The notes below the pieces were generated by a model. It ran no database searches. It was not told the DNA's origin and saw nothing but the letters and a program-made list of their open reading frames with translations. Positions 37,412-37,783 of a DNA stretch of 37,783 nucleotides are shown piece by piece. Position 1 is the first letter of the stretch. Every line of letters starts with the position of its first letter. The stretch spans positions 1 through 37,783 of the forward strand of contig NZ_JJML01000036.1 in NCBI RefSeq assembly GCF_000775285.1, in the 5' to 3' direction. The stretch comes from Neosynechococcus sphagnicola sy1 (GTDB lineage: Bacteria > Cyanobacteriota > Cyanobacteriia > Neosynechococcales > Neosynechococcaceae). Both the position numbers and the translations under genes were made by a program.

Positions 37412-37783
37412 GAGGATGTTTTAAAAGTTTTTTTGGGTCAGATTTTATGCTAACTGCCTCACCATGATTCGTATCATGGCCAGGTAAATAAATGTCTCCG
37501 AAGTTTCTGGCCATAACTCATAGTCTCGAACCAATCGACGGTACCCCATGAGCCAGCCAAATGTTCGTTCAACAACCCACCTTTTTTTACAGCAATACGA
37601 ACCCTTTGGTTTGCTCTGGTCGCAGCACAACCTCCACAATCCACCGACAAACATCCATCACCCACATCAGGAATGGATTACCGTCAAAACCGCCATCGGC
37701 CCAAATCGTATGCAGTCGCGATACCCCTTGACCCATCTGTTTCACCTGTTGGAGTACCTGTTTAGCCCCCTCTCGTTCGGGTA
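37412..37783 (-). mobile_element. IS5-family element, right part, with frameshifted transposase
   Basis: Runs out of the window. The minus-strand transposase C-terminus is in two frames: [20 protein letters not shown] with [18 protein letters not shown], and then [21 protein letters not shown] ending at 37445 with the DDE Glu in VVERT. Both together match the IS5 C-terminal domain, but a T7 run at 37582-37588 leaves them one base out of frame, with a stop after FVLL. IS5 relatives may use frameshifting, though the stop precedes the A run here. The outer end begins GAGGATGTTTTAAAAGTTTT at 37412, after TTA, a possible target duplication. Confidence 0.75.

Noticed and set aside
37474-37665. Alternative frame in the IS5-type element
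   Set aside because: It is the third frame over the transposase; neither conserved block ([18 protein letters not shown]) is in it.

Overview
The window looks like chromosome of a gas-vesicle-forming cyanobacterium, probably a filamentous, Leptolyngbya-like lineage. The evidence is the gvpA-C-N-J-K-F-G cluster, a tocopherol cyclase, scattered urease accessory genes, a ThiE with the cyanobacterial N-terminal domain, several cyanobacterial families of unknown function (DUF1517, DUF4912, DUF1565, DUF2993) and many GCGATCGC (HIP1) octamers. The species cannot be named from sequence alone. Genes are tightly packed, with many convergent or 4-26 nt overlapping pairs.

Layout. 1-487: 3' end of an IS630-type element, which abuts a pentapeptide-repeat lipoprotein gene. 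1230-3002: purE, divergent from ureE-ureF. 3006-5815 (minus): J-domain/TPR protein, and a ferredoxin - nuclease-like lipoprotein - inositol-phosphatase-like operon. 5897-8185 (plus): tRNA-Ser(GGA) and mnmG. 8556-14506 (minus): frr-pyrH, a redoxin, tocopherol cyclase, a TPR protein overlapping a ROK sugar kinase, a coiled-coil protein and coaD. 14778-22928 (minus): the gas vesicle region, read from high to low coordinates as a small membrane protein, a tandem CDC48-like AAA+ ATPase, gvpA, gvpC, gvpN, gvpJ, a 66-residue basic ORF, gvpK, gvpF, gvpG and a YdcF-like membrane protein. 23020-29012: class II amidotransferase, FHA-PrsW membrane protease, HMA2-like glycine-rich protein, DUF2993 and DUF4912 proteins. 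29244-35421: murD, DUF1565/SPOR-like protein, thiE-thiS, DUF1517 protein. 35822-37783: AT-richer accessory end with a YcxB-like protein, a Uma2 nuclease-family gene, an IS630 remnant and an IS5-type element inserted in that remnant.

A dominant feature is that many otherwise well-conserved genes, including essential pyrH, are split by one- or two-base indels, nearly all at homopolymer runs (ureE, pyrH, redoxin, ROK kinase, gvpC, AAA+ ATPase, FHA-PrsW, DUF1517, IS5 transposase, probably DUF1565). In each case the two reading frames join into one full-length family member. I read these mostly as sequence or assembly errors, not a wave of pseudogenes, and annotate the joined genes.

The most interesting biology is the gas vesicle locus. 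GvpA (rib protein), GvpC (outer strengthening protein), GvpN (AAA+ assembly ATPase) and the minor assembly proteins GvpJ, K, F and G are co-directional. A strong hairpin lies just after gvpA and an inverted repeat brackets a -10-like hexamer in its leader. Upstream on the same strand lies a double-AAA+ ATPase that may be a dedicated remodeler. A small uncharacterised basic ORF sits between gvpJ and gvpK.
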